From Citrobacter sp. Res13-Sevr-PEB04-36 (GTDB taxonomy: Bacteria > Pseudomonadota > Gammaproteobacteria > Enterobacterales > Enterobacteriaceae): a DNA stretch of 33,782 nucleotides. Location of the stretch: positions 1-33,782 of the forward strand of contig NZ_JADABY010000035.1 in the NCBI RefSeq assembly GCF_015672735.1. The letters are read 5' to 3'. The position numbers and the translations under genes were made by a program. How positions within the stretch are numbered: the first letter of the stretch is position 1; every line of letters begins with the position of its first letter. The notes beneath the pieces are model-generated. The model was not told where the DNA came from, searched no databases, and saw nothing but the letters and a program-made list of their open reading frames with translations. Below, piece by piece: positions 25,770 through 33,782 of the stretch.

Positions 25770-28700
25770 ATGTCAAATAAGAAAATTTCGCGGAGCAATG
25801 GGGCAACAGGCCCCGTTAATAAGGTTGTCGCATGGTCAACAATCGCTTTGCAGGCCCTGTATCCTGCCCTTCTCAGCTTCACGCCAACCGTCAGCCATGC
25901 ATCAGCCGTCAAGGCATCACAGGTCGCCGCCGAACAGCAAGAACTACGCGGCCTGTCTTCCCTCGCCGCGCAGGCTGGCAGAAGCCTTGAAAACGGCCAT
26001 GCGGGCAGTTTTGCTGCCAATACCGTCTCAGCGCAGGCAACGAAGGAGGTGGTAGAGTGGCTGCAGCAATACGGTAATGCGCGTATTCAACTCAATGTCG
26101 ATGACGCTTTCTCGTTGAAAGATTCGGCGTTCGATTTCCTTTATCCGTGGATGGATACAAAGCAGCATGTTTTATTTAGCCAGACATCGCTTCACCGTAC
26201 CGATGACAGAACCCAAACTAATATTGGTATGGGTTATCGCTACTTCACTCAGGATAATTCAATGCTGGGTGCGAACGTATTTTATGACTACGATTTAAGT
26301 CGTCATCACGCACGTATGGGTGCAGGCGTTGAGTACTGGCGAGATTATTTACATGCCGGTGCGAATGCTTATTTCAGATTATCAAAATGGAAGGATTCCC
26401 ACGATCTGGATGATTATCAGGAACGTCCGGCGGATGGCTGGGATATCTATACCGAAGGTTGGTTGCCGTCGTATCCGCAACTGGGCGCATCGCTTAAATA
26501 TGAAAAGTATTACGGCAAGAATGTCGGCCTCTTTGGCAGCGATCACCTGCAGGAAAATCCATACGCCTTTACGGGCGGGATCAGCTACACGCCTGTTCCG
26601 CTGGTTACACTTTCTGCTGAACACAAGCAGGGGGAGAGCAATACGCATGATTCACGATTCGGCATTGAGATTAACTATCGCCCCGGTATTCCGCTTGCGA
26701 AGCAACTGGACGGCGACAACGTAGCGGTGATGCGAGAAGTTCAGCACGGGCGCTACGATTTTGTCGAACGTAATAACAATATTGTTCTGGAATACCGCAA
26801 AAAATCGGTACTGAAGATCCGTCTGCCTGAGAGCGTGCAGGGGGAAAGCGGCGCCGTTATTCCTGTGGCTATTTCGCTGGATAAATCCCGCTGGGGCATT
26901 CAGTCGGTAGAGTGGAACGATAGCGCATTTGCCGCCGCTGGCGGGCGCATTTCCGGTAGCGGCACGTCATGGCAACTGACGTTGCCAGCATATACACCAG
27001 GCGGTACCAATCACTGGCAGATCGGCGCAACAGCACGAGATGTTAAAGGAAACGTCTCTAACTATGCGGTGATGAACGTGACTGTGACGGGGAGTTCAGC
27101 CACTGTCGGCACAATGGATTTTACATTGAACGGCGAGCATCAACCGATCATCGCGGCTGACGGGCAGTCGCAGCATCCGGTTACACTGGTACTAAAAGAT
27201 GCCAATGGTAAACCGTTAACAGGGCTTGCCCATGACATTGAGCTGTCTTTGGCATTTACGCCTGACGCACAGCGAAACCATGAGCGTTCGGCGCAAGCAC
27301 CCAAGCTCGGTGAAGTACAGGAAACCCGCTCAGGGGTGTATACCGCGACGCTGACGCCAGGTTTAACTGCGGGTACGGTACGCATCACCGCTAAAGTACT
27401 GGGTAAAACAGAAACCCTGACGGTTAAGCTGAAGGCAGTTTCCGCCGAGGCGGCAAAATCGACATTGACGGTAACACCCATTGAACAGGTCGTTGGATAT
27501 CCTGTTAGCCTAATACTAGAGGCAAAAGATAAAAACGGGAACGCCATCACCAGTGATGATAGCTTACGTTTTTATGTGGTTTCAGCCAGTGGCGAGGTCC
27601 GTTTTACTTCCGTAGAAGAGAAAGACGGCGTGTATACCGCTAAGGCAATATCCGAACTGGCTCAGGCGACGCGCATCGGTGTGACATCACAAAAACACGA
27701 TTTCTCCGGGTTGGAAAAATCGGTGAACTGGATTGCCGACAAAACGCAGCCGGTAATTCAGGTCTTTACCCTGACCAGAGATAATGCATTGGCAGATGGC
27801 AAGCAGAGCAACCTTGCGAGAGTTGTCCTGACCGACCGTTATGGCAACGCACTTTCCGGATACACGGTCACACTGGCATTACCACCCCAGGTAAAGGTTG
27901 CGAATGGGGATAACGTTGCAACGACCGATGCCAGAGGGGAAGCAACATTCTCGCTGATCGGTTCAACGCCGGGAACCTATGAGGTTACGCTGAACGTGGG
28001 GAACATCAGCTCATCGCTGAGCGTGACATTTGCCTCTGCAATGACGGGCGCAACATTGTCACTGGCAGCTAAAGACAATGGCATAGTAACCAATATTGCA
28101 GCAAACGGTCGCGATGGCGCCACGCTTGAGGTCACGCTCAACAATACCGCCGCGTCGGTTGAAGGACAGAAAGTGGAGCTTATCGTAACGCCACAAGGGC
28201 TCGTGTACCCGGACAAAATCACCACCAATAAAGACGGTTATGCCACGGTGACGTTAACCACGGTTAAGGCGGGTCATTACACCGTCAAAGCGAGGGTTAC
28301 AGATGGGCAGCACAGTGTTGAGTCCTCGTCCGTTGAACTGGAATTTGTACCTGATATTAACAGCGCTGTGCTGAATTTGACCGCGCCAGCAGAAAGCATC
28401 GTGGCGAACCCATCAGCTGCGCATGAAATTCAGGTACAGGTTGTGGACGAGCAGAATAATCCGTTTAGCGGAGACGTGCGCCTGACCAGCAACCCAACCA
28501 GTGGCTTGCAACTGAAGCAATCTGTGCTGACGTTGAATGAAAAGGGAATGGCATCAACAACCTTTATTGCCTCTGAGGCCGGAAAATATCAATTGCAGGC
28601 AACCTTCGTAAAAGACAATCGGCCCGTTACGACCAGTAAGGCCATTGAGGTGTTATCGGATCTGCAAAATGCATCGCTGGCGATCAAGCCATCAACGGCG

Positions 28701-29312
28701 TCGGCGGTGGTAAGTGACGTGGACAACGTGACGTTTACCCTGCATCTGACCGATACGTCAGGGAACAGCGTCAGCAATCGTAAACTGAAAATCACGGCCA
28801 CAGGTCCATCGTCACGCGATCCCCTGGTGATTGACAATAAGCTTGTCACCACCGATGAAACCGGTACTGCGACCGTGAATGTCCACGGCCATAAGGCGGG
28901 TCGTTACACGCTAACCGCCATACTGGATGAACACGGAAGTCGTGTTTCGGCTAATACTTCGTTGACGCTGAATGCTGATGCCCAGAATCCGGTACTCACT
29001 CTGGAGCAAGATCCTGGCTATGCCGTTGCCAACCTTGAGCCGGTGGGCTTTATGGCCCGACTGCGGGATAAATTCGGTAACCCGTTAAACGGCAGTGTCG
29101 AATTTAGCGCGGGCAGCAAAGCCCACCCCGGCAGCGGAACCTTTACGATGACGCCGGATAAAGCCAGCTTTAAGTTAGGGAACGCCTACTCTGAACTGAG
29201 AACGGATACCGCAGGTGAAAGTTGGGTGAAGGTAAAGGCAACGACGGGAACGCAAACCCTGGAAAAAGAGCTAGCCGTCTGGGTGGTTGAGAACCATAAA
29301 CCGAATTCCTGA
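25770..29312 (+). CDS. Intimin/invasin-type inverse autotransporter adhesin
   Basis: The 1180-residue outer-membrane protein is of the type Ve (intimin/invasin/YeeJ/FdeC) family. In order: a long signal peptide (hydrophobic 19-46, likely cleavage after SHASA); an inverse-autotransporter beta-barrel (about 100-345, with RIQLNVDDAFSLKDSAFDFL and GMGYRYF); a linker domain (346-440); and about seven bacterial Ig-like repeats of roughly 105 residues (about 445 to the end), each with a motif like VTLVLKDANGKPLTG. No LysM domain and no C-terminal lectin domain are seen. I chose the ATG at 25770 because GGAG is six bases upstream. The barrel sits in the outer membrane and the repeats extend outward. 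The ligand is unknown. Confidence 0.9.
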   Translation: MSNKKISRSNGATGPVNKVVAWSTIALQALYPALLSFTPTVSHASAVKASQVAAEQQELRGLSSLAAQAGRSLENGHAGSFAANTVSAQATKEVVEWLQQYGNARIQLNVDDAFSLKDSAFDFLYPWMDTKQHVLFSQTSLHRTDDRTQTNIGMGYRYFTQDNSMLGANVFYDYDLSRHHARMGAGVEYWRDYLHAGANAYFRLSKWKDSHDLDDYQERPADGWDIYTEGWLPSYPQLGASLKYEKYYGKNVGLFGSDHLQENPYAFTGGISYTPVPLVTLSAEHKQGESNTHDSRFGIEINYRPGIPLAKQLDGDNVAVMREVQHGRYDFVERNNNIVLEYRKKSVLKIRLPESVQGESGAVIPVAISLDKSRWGIQSVEWNDSAFAAAGGRISGSGTSWQLTLPAYTPGGTNHWQIGATARDVKGNVSNYAVMNVTVTGSSATVGTMDFTLNGEHQPIIAADGQSQHPVTLVLKDANGKPLTGLAHDIELSLAFTPDAQRNHERSAQAPKLGEVQETRSGVYTATLTPGLTAGTVRITAKVLGKTETLTVKLKAVSAEAAKSTLTVTPIEQVVGYPVSLILEAKDKNGNAITSDDSLRFYVVSASGEVRFTSVEEKDGVYTAKAISELAQATRIGVTSQKHDFSGLEKSVNWIADKTQPVIQVFTLTRDNALADGKQSNLARVVLTDRYGNALSGYTVTLALPPQVKVANGDNVATTDARGEATFSLIGSTPGTYEVTLNVGNISSSLSVTFASAMTGATLSLAAKDNGIVTNIAANGRDGATLEVTLNNTAASVEGQKVELIVTPQGLVYPDKITTNKDGYATVTLTTVKAGHYTVKARVTDGQHSVESSSVELEFVPDINSAVLNLTAPAESIVANPSAAHEIQVQVVDEQNNPFSGDVRLTSNPTSGLQLKQSVLTLNEKGMASTTFIASEAGKYQLQATFVKDNRPVTTSKAIEVLSDLQNASLAIKPSTASAVVSDVDNVTFTLHLTDTSGNSVSNRKLKITATGPSSRDPLVIDNKLVTTDETGTATVNVHGHKAGRYTLTAILDEHGSRVSANTSLTLNADAQNPVLTLEQDPGYAVANLEPVGFMARLRDKFGNPLNGSVEFSAGSKAHPGSGTFTMTPDKASFKLGNAYSELRTDTAGESWVKVKATTGTQTLEKELAVWVVENHKPNS

Positions 29313-29326
29313 TTCGGGATATAACA

Positions 29327-29370
29327 GGAGATAGTCACGTTTGCAGCGGCTATCTCCCCTTCTTTCTTTA
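29327..29370 (+). terminator. Terminator of the adhesin gene
   Basis: GGAGATAG (29327-29334) pairs with CTATCTCC (29350-29357) around a 15-nt loop, followed by a pyrimidine-rich CCTTCTTTCTTT. It lies 15 bases past the stop codon. Confidence 0.6.
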
Positions 29371-29610
29371 TGTTTGAGTTTATATATAAAAATCATTCGA
29401 TTAAGTGCGAACCCTTTTTATATATTCACTCAGAGAAATCACGGCAAATGCTGTGCAGTAATCAATATTCTACGGCGCAGTTAAAAATTATGTGAAGTGA
29501 ATTGCCAAATGCCTGCCGTACAGATTATGCAGCAAATTTCGTTAGCCACGATTAAAAATCTACATGCAGTATTGTGAAGGGTTTTGAGTAGACCACTAAC
29601 AAAAAAGCGT
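29371..29610. other. Gene-free AT-rich stretch before the attachment site
   Basis: About 240 bases of AT-rich sequence between the adhesin terminator and the glyU core. I see no open frame with a ribosome site, no promoter and no clear hairpin. It is probably host DNA that once followed glyU. Confidence 0.5.
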
Positions 29611-29633
29611 TGGAGCGGGCGAAGGGAATCGAA
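29611..29633 (-). other. Phage attachment core: 3' end of glyU tRNA
   Basis: The + strand reads TGGAGCGGGCGAAGGGAATC followed by GAA, the reverse complement of the last 23 bases of tRNA-Gly(CCC): half of the T-arm, the acceptor 3' strand and CCA. Identity stops in the T-arm, so only a tRNA fragment is left. It lies 93 bases before a tyrosine integrase. The CCA end points to the left, so phage DNA should lie to the right, and an intact glyU should lie at the far right end outside the window. Confidence 0.85.
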
Positions 29634-29726
29634 ACTCTGTTTCATTTTTCCATAACGCGACGGTCATAGAATCAACATAGTAACTATTATTGATACTTGA
29701 TTGCGAGATTTTAGAGGATCAATCTC

Positions 29727-30962
29727 ATGACAATCAAGGGCCAGGAGTATCTTTATCTTTCACCGGACGGCGTTTGGCAGTTTCAAATCTACGTTCCTGC
29801 TTACATGCGCCACATGTTCGGCGGGAAGCGCCTCTACCGGAAAAGCACTGGTACAAGAGACATTTACAAGGCTCGACACTTCCGCAATAACATGCTGGTA
29901 GAGTGGAACAACCTGAAAGAACAATTCAAGCCAGATACAGAGGACAGGCGCATCCAGCTTGCGATCACTTCCCTGCACTCACAGATCCGCAAGAATAAAA
30001 ACAAACCCCTGATTGAGGAGCGAGCCAGTTCTATTCCTCATCTGTGCCTATTACGTGACGAATACGCCACTGCTTACCGGGATCGGCGTTCACTGTCCAC
30101 ACTGAGCAAATCGGCGCGAGCCGTGGAGGTTTTTCTCCAGAGTATCGGGAAAGTTGATATCAGTTTGGATCAGATAGGACGGCGGCTGGTTACGGATTTC
30201 ATCGAAGAACAGCAGAAACGCGGCGTAGCAGGGCAGACGCTGCAAAACTGGTTAACGTCACTGGGAAGCCTCTATGAGTTTGCCAAACGTCGCTACGACG
30301 CTATAGCGCCGCTTAATCCGTTTCACGGCATGAACCTCGAAGCACGGCGCACTATTGAGAGCTACCAGCCGTTTGAATGGCATCAACTATCTACCCTGCT
30401 CAACGAAGCAGACGAAGAACTACGAGCCGTCATTCTGATCGGTTTGTTCTCTGGTGCAAGGCTGGACGAAATCGCCAGCTTGAAAAAATCAGATGTTGTT
30501 ATAGTGGAAGGGATACAGACTTTCTTCATTAGCAAATCGAAAACGAAAGCAGGGGTTAGGCACATACCGATCCACGCTTTTCTGATCGGTATGGTGGATT
30601 ATTATCTGAGTTTGAACACTGGAGATTACCTGTTACCACAGGCTAACAAGATTGAACGCAAAGACGGGAAAAAGGGGCCGTTCTATTCCCAGGCATTCAC
30701 CCGCTTACGGCGTCGCGTAGTGCCTATGGCTACAGATCGCCAATGCTTTCACAGTTTGAGGGGGCATTTTATCACGTGTCTTGACCGTGCCGGAGTACCC
30801 GAACAGCGTATAGGCTACATCACGGGGCACTCTTCCCAAGCCGCAGCCACAGAAGCATTCAAGACATACAGCGCGGGGTGTTCCATGAAAGAATTGTCCG
30901 ACTATGTGGAAATGGTGGATTATCCAGAGATCATCTTCCCTGAAACGGAAAAAGGGGCGTAA
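29727..30962 (+). CDS. Phage tyrosine integrase
   Basis: The 411-residue recombinase has an N-terminal DUF6538-like domain (about 6-60, YLYLSPDGVWQFQIYVP), a SAM-like core-binding domain (about 105-200) and a catalytic domain. The active-site residues are all visible: R245 (SGARLDEIA), a lysine at 272 or 274, H342 and R345 (FHSLRGHF), H368 (TGHSS) and the nucleophile Y381 (FKTYSAG). It therefore looks active. GAGG precedes the ATG. It sits immediately beside the glyU core, the usual arrangement for tRNA-integrating phages and islands. Its 3' end runs into a terminator hairpin. Confidence 0.95.
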   Translation: MTIKGQEYLYLSPDGVWQFQIYVPAYMRHMFGGKRLYRKSTGTRDIYKARHFRNNMLVEWNNLKEQFKPDTEDRRIQLAITSLHSQIRKNKNKPLIEERASSIPHLCLLRDEYATAYRDRRSLSTLSKSARAVEVFLQSIGKVDISLDQIGRRLVTDFIEEQQKRGVAGQTLQNWLTSLGSLYEFAKRRYDAIAPLNPFHGMNLEARRTIESYQPFEWHQLSTLLNEADEELRAVILIGLFSGARLDEIASLKKSDVVIVEGIQTFFISKSKTKAGVRHIPIHAFLIGMVDYYLSLNTGDYLLPQANKIERKDGKKGPFYSQAFTRLRRRVVPMATDRQCFHSLRGHFITCLDRAGVPEQRIGYITGHSSQAAATEAFKTYSAGCSMKELSDYVEMVDYPEIIFPETEKGA

Positions 30963-30975
30963 GCCCCTTATTTAT
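30952..30975 (+). terminator. Terminator overlapping the integrase 3' end
   Basis: AAGGGGC (30952-30958) pairs with GCCCCTT (30963-30969) around GTAA, followed by ATTTAT. The integrase stop codon lies in the loop region. The same 18-base core recurs inverted after the EAL gene. Confidence 0.65.
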
Positions 30976-31027
30976 AAACAAATTGATTAGATTAATAAGC
31001 TATTGTTTATGAATAATACACGCTAAT

Positions 31028-31051
31028 TCTTGCTTTACGAACAAAGCAAGA
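31028..31051. repeat. Hairpin in the gap between integrase and EAL gene
   Basis: TCTTGCTTT pairs with AAAGCAAGA around a 6-nt loop (9-bp stem). It has no T tract. The rest of the 250-bp gap is AT-rich with no gene. Confidence 0.5.
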
Positions 31052-31093
31052 TTAAAACAGTAACAAAAAAGCATCAAAGTCATAACACTAAAA

Positions 31094-31122
31094 CCAAAAA
31101 AACCCACTAAATTCAGTAGGTT
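31094..31122 (-). terminator. Leftward intrinsic terminator with no gene on its strand
   Basis: Read leftward it is AACCTACT-GAATTT-AGTGGGTT followed by five more Ts, an 8-bp stem with one G:U pair. No leftward gene is seen between here and the terminator at 31893, so it may end an antisense or small RNA, or be a remnant. Confidence 0.6.
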
Positions 31123-31211
31123 ACACACTTAAATAACAGAAACCATTATTGATTTTTTGTTACAAAGACCACATTATGAATGAACCTATGTAGAAATTTA
31201 AGGTGTTTGTT

Positions 31212-31883
31212 ATGGATACTACATTCATTGCTGAACCTATAGTAAGCATTGACGAAAAGTTGTTGGGCGTTGAGCTTCTCACTCGCTTCATTTCCCCAGA
31301 TGGACGCCCCCTTCATCCTGAGTTCGTAATTTCATCTTGGGATTTAGATAGGAAACGGCTTTTCCTATACGAACAATGCGGAAACATTGCCAGTATGCAA
31401 AAGTGGTTCGAACGAAAGAATCTATTTTGTACACTGAACATTGATCAGCAAATGGCTTTTCTGATACGTCATGACTACATACTTAGACAAACTTTCGAAT
31501 CGATGCCATTCATCAAACTTGAGCTTTCTGAGAATTTCCTAGGTTTAGATAAAGGATTAAAAAACCCCTTGTTAAAGGCACTGAGCCAGGGTGTAAATGG
31601 GCTATGGCTCGATGACCTTGGCGCAGGAAACGCGAATGTAGTTAGTTTGATGGAAGGATACTTTGAGGTTGTAAAAGTAGATCGCTGCTTCTTTAATCAG
31701 CAGGTGCAGAAACCAACCTTCTACCCGCTGATTGCTTCCATTCAAAAACACTGCGGCAAAGTTATTATCGAAGGGATTGAGAATCGAGAACATTTGGGAA
31801 TACTGCGTGAGGTGGGGATTTGGGGATTACAGGGGTATCTTATTAAATCTGTCCCTTTTAAAAATGTGGATTCATTGCTGTAG
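31212..31883 (+). CDS. Stand-alone EAL-domain protein, likely c-di-GMP phosphodiesterase
   Basis: The 223-residue protein is a single EAL domain with no sensor or membrane part. The catalytic residues known from active EAL enzymes have counterparts: E21 (GVELLTRF, an ELL variant of EAL), N76 (TLNID), E104/E107 (ELSE), D134-D135 (LDDLGAG in place of DDFGTG), K155 (VKVD), E187 and E190 (EGIEN) and Q207 (LQGYL). It should hydrolyse c-di-GMP in the cytosol, though motif 3 is atypical. The ATG at 31212 has AAGG upstream. It is framed by its own terminators between integrase and a tail-type gene, like a phage moron. Its AT content is higher than that of the host genes. Confidence 0.85.
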   Translation: MDTTFIAEPIVSIDEKLLGVELLTRFISPDGRPLHPEFVISSWDLDRKRLFLYEQCGNIASMQKWFERKNLFCTLNIDQQMAFLIRHDYILRQTFESMPFIKLELSENFLGLDKGLKNPLLKALSQGVNGLWLDDLGAGNANVVSLMEGYFEVVKVDRCFFNQQVQKPTFYPLIASIQKHCGKVIIEGIENREHLGILREVGIWGLQGYLIKSVPFKNVDSLL

Positions 31884-31892
31884 TGTTGAAAC

Positions 31893-31920
31893 CATCAAAG
31901 GGGCTTACGCCCCTTTGATG
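31893..31920. terminator. Bidirectional terminator between EAL gene and tail-type gene
   Basis: CATCAAAGGGGC (31893-31904) pairs perfectly with GCCCCTTTGATG (31909-31920) around a 4-nt loop, in the gap between converging genes. T tracts are inside the stem only. The core is an inverted copy of the integrase terminator. Confidence 0.65.
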
Positions 31921-31922
31921 TA

Positions 31923-33782
31923 TCACCCACCTGTAGACGATTGACCGGACGACATTTGCAGCGTTAGCGACTGAGCAAAGCTGGCTTGAGAAGCTCTCGC
32001 CTGGAAATCAATGTAATCGCTTAATCTTGAGCTATCGCTGGCGATAGTGAGCGGTACGGATGCCTCAAGATTTAGATTGAATGTAGGATTCACCGTGTAC
32101 ACTGGCGCATTGCCGCTGCTGAGTGACATTGCGGAACCACGAAGAGAATCACCATTTAGGCTGTATTGATTTGCCGCTGTTCCAGCATTACCGCCACCAA
32201 CGCCCAACCAATCCATGATAGCTGGCCCCACTGAACGAGTATTGAAGCCCGTCTTATCCTGAATCCAATCCGCTGTAGCATTCGCAGAACCACCCACAGC
32301 ACCATCGTAGAGGGCCTGGGCCGCTGGCTTATCGCTATTAGTGAACCACTGAGGGAAACGGGAGCGAAGCCCTTCATTCAGATCAGACACTACGCCGGAA
32401 ATCTCACCAACAAAGCCCGTCACCTGTTTAGCCAGATCTCCTAATCCCTCTCCAAGCATTCCAGCCGATTCGGTGATAACTTGCGTGTTTTTAACAAGCT
32501 CGTCGCCACCGTCAGCGAAGCCTTTCATAAAGCCAGTGAATAGACTGTTATCAACACCATTCACCAGATTACCCATTGCAACGGACAGATCGCCGTAAGC
32601 GTAGGCTTGTTTGATCTGCTCGTCGTCCAGCGTCTGACCGCTATCAACCAGCTTTTTCAGAGTCGAAATAAATTGTTCACCGTTATTCTTGAAGAGATCG
32701 AGGTAATGAGCGCCATCGTCGAAAATGTTTTCCAGAAGGTGGGACAGTTCACCGTCAGAGTATCCGCGTCTTTGCCCTTCGTTAACACTGGCCTGGAGGA
32801 AGTCCAGAGGGTTGTCTTCGTATTGTGAAAGCTGCGACTTGTTCCAACCAAACTTGTTGAGGATTTCTTCAATGTTAGAGTTGCCCCCCTTCCATTTACC
32901 ACTCTTCTGATCGAATTGGCTGTTCATCAGAGTTTCACTGATTTTCTCGCGCGTATCTTTCCCGAAGCCGTCAGTGATTTTGTCCACGCTGGCACTGTCT
33001 ACGCCGTGTTGCTGTCCCCAGGCGACAATCGCCTTAACAGCATTAGGATTCAGTTTGGTACGTTCGGACATACGGACAAGTTCCAGATTCTCATTCCCTT
33101 TGTCACGGATACGAGACAGGATGCCAGCGCCCCCCGCAAGGGCAGCAGTAGCACCAATAAAACCAGCACCGCCGCCGATCACATTCAGCCCCTTCTCTTT
33201 GATACCAGCCGCCGCGCCTTTGTAATCCGTTCTCTTCGCTTGACGCTGTGCAATCGCTTGTTGCTGTGTGCTGGCAGTGATACGGGCTTGTAATGCAGCC
33301 TCACGGCGTAAATCGGTAATACGTTCACGAATGGTAAAATTCATTCTCTGAGAAGAGATAACCCCTTTACGGAATTGTTCAGTTTGTTCCTGAATGAACT
33401 TTAAAGCCTCGTATTGTTTTGCAGGGTCTACGCCGTATTTTCCAGCAATTCCGCGAAGCTGTAAGCCAGCAGATTTAAATTTGATGTCTGCTGTTTCATT
33501 ACGTTTAGCTATTTTGGCTTGTTCCCTTGCCTGAGTTTTAGCGGCTTTATCTGCAATACGTTGTTGTTTAGATTCTGACGATTTAACAGCGTTTTTTAGT
33601 TTAGCATCATCGGAAAGGGCTTCCGCTCTTCGCTGATTCTGTTTAAATGTCTTAAATCTAATTTTAGGATCTTGTAGTTTAGCAAAGTATTTCTGTAAGT
33701 CAGCAGCCGCCTTTTTAGCTTCTGCCATACTCGCTTTATCCACATTAAACGTAATGACATTGCTTATTTTAGAAACGTTCAG
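31923..33782 (-). CDS. Phage structural protein, tail tape-measure-like (N-terminus outside window)
   Basis: At least 619 residues are visible. The frame stays open to the right edge (LNVSKISNVITFNVD...), so the true start is probably just outside; the GTG at 33743 would cut into conserved-looking sequence. The N-terminal third is charged, Ala/Gln/Lys-rich and probably coiled-coil (about 15-190). A hydrophobic Gly/Ala segment lies at 200-223, followed by a mixed middle, and the C-terminus is Ser/Gly-rich. That layout fits a short tail tape-measure or an ejection/internal virion protein. No peptidase or lysozyme motif was seen. It converges on the EAL gene. The family is not certain. Confidence 0.5.
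   Translation of the reverse strand: MNVSKISNVITFNVDKASMAEAKKAAADLQKYFAKLQDPKIRFKTFKQNQRRAEALSDDAKLKNAVKSSESKQQRIADKAAKTQAREQAKIAKRNETADIKFKSAGLQLRGIAGKYGVDPAKQYEALKFIQEQTEQFRKGVISSQRMNFTIRERITDLRREAALQARITASTQQQAIAQRQAKRTDYKGAAAGIKEKGLNVIGGGAGFIGATAALAGGAGILSRIRDKGNENLELVRMSERTKLNPNAVKAIVAWGQQHGVDSASVDKITDGFGKDTREKISETLMNSQFDQKSGKWKGGNSNIEEILNKFGWNKSQLSQYEDNPLDFLQASVNEGQRRGYSDGELSHLLENIFDDGAHYLDLFKNNGEQFISTLKKLVDSGQTLDDEQIKQAYAYGDLSVAMGNLVNGVDNSLFTGFMKGFADGGDELVKNTQVITESAGMLGEGLGDLAKQVTGFVGEISGVVSDLNEGLRSRFPQWFTNSDKPAAQALYDGAVGGSANATADWIQDKTGFNTRSVGPAIMDWLGVGGGNAGTAANQYSLNGDSLRGSAMSLSSGNAPVYTVNPTFNLNLEASVPLTIASDSSRLSDYIDFQARASQASFAQSLTLQMSSGQSSTGG

Overview
The window is a chromosomal segment of an enterobacterium close to Escherichia and Citrobacter. 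The kduD-kduI-yqeF-yqeG block is near-collinear with the E. coli K-12 64-minute region, and most other genes have recognisable K-12 counterparts. The species call is inference from gene content; the longer RcnA, the divergent pga genes and the intimin-like gene point away from K-12 itself, and Citrobacter is the most likely genus. Loci that are scattered around the K-12 map (rcnRA, yahB-yahJ, yjdIJ, pgaABCD) are packed here between yqeG and a glyU tRNA attachment site, so the segment looks like an accessory-gene hotspot.

Layout. 1-3441: kduD and kduI (hexuronate / ketodeoxyuronate catabolism) and yqeF (thiolase), all leftward, with a structured intergenic region that may hold a small RNA. 3545-4986: a divergent LysR regulator and PACE-family drug-efflux protein. 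5129-6358: the amino-acid permease yqeG, followed by a gene-free stretch with three strong hairpins. 6809-8103: rcnR and rcnA, divergent, with two textbook RcnR operators and an enlarged histidine-rich loop in RcnA. 8155-17978: the yah cluster, a leftward operon yahD-yahE-yahF-yahG-permease-yahI-yahJ with the divergent LysR gene yahB. 18024-18538: yjdI-yjdJ. 18644-24971: pgaD-pgaC-pgaB-pgaA for poly-N-acetylglucosamine, with pgaA broken by one in-frame amber codon. 25770-29312: an intimin/invasin-type inverse autotransporter. 29611-33782: the left end of a prophage or phage-like island, with an att core equal to the 3' end of glyU, a tyrosine integrase, a stand-alone EAL protein and a tail-type structural gene that runs off the window.

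How the genes fit together. The yah cluster is the most interesting part. YahF, YahG and YahE are relatives of FdrA/YlbE/YlbF, reported as the three-part oxamic transcarbamylase of E. coli. YahI is a carbamate kinase that can make ATP from carbamoyl phosphate, YahJ is a metal-dependent amidohydrolase with a twin-arginine signal, and an NCS2-type nucleobase permease lies inside the operon. Together with the ankyrin protein YahD and the regulator YahB they look like a complete import / hydrolysis / phosphorolytic-carbamoyl-transfer / ATP-recovery route for an unidentified nitrogen-rich compound. To my knowledge its substrate has not been described.

Surface biology: the exopolysaccharide exporter gene is interrupted while an intact outer-membrane adhesin lies directly beside it, and the neighbouring prophage carries a c-di-GMP phosphodiesterase-like gene. 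These three may all affect adhesion and biofilm, but that link is inference.
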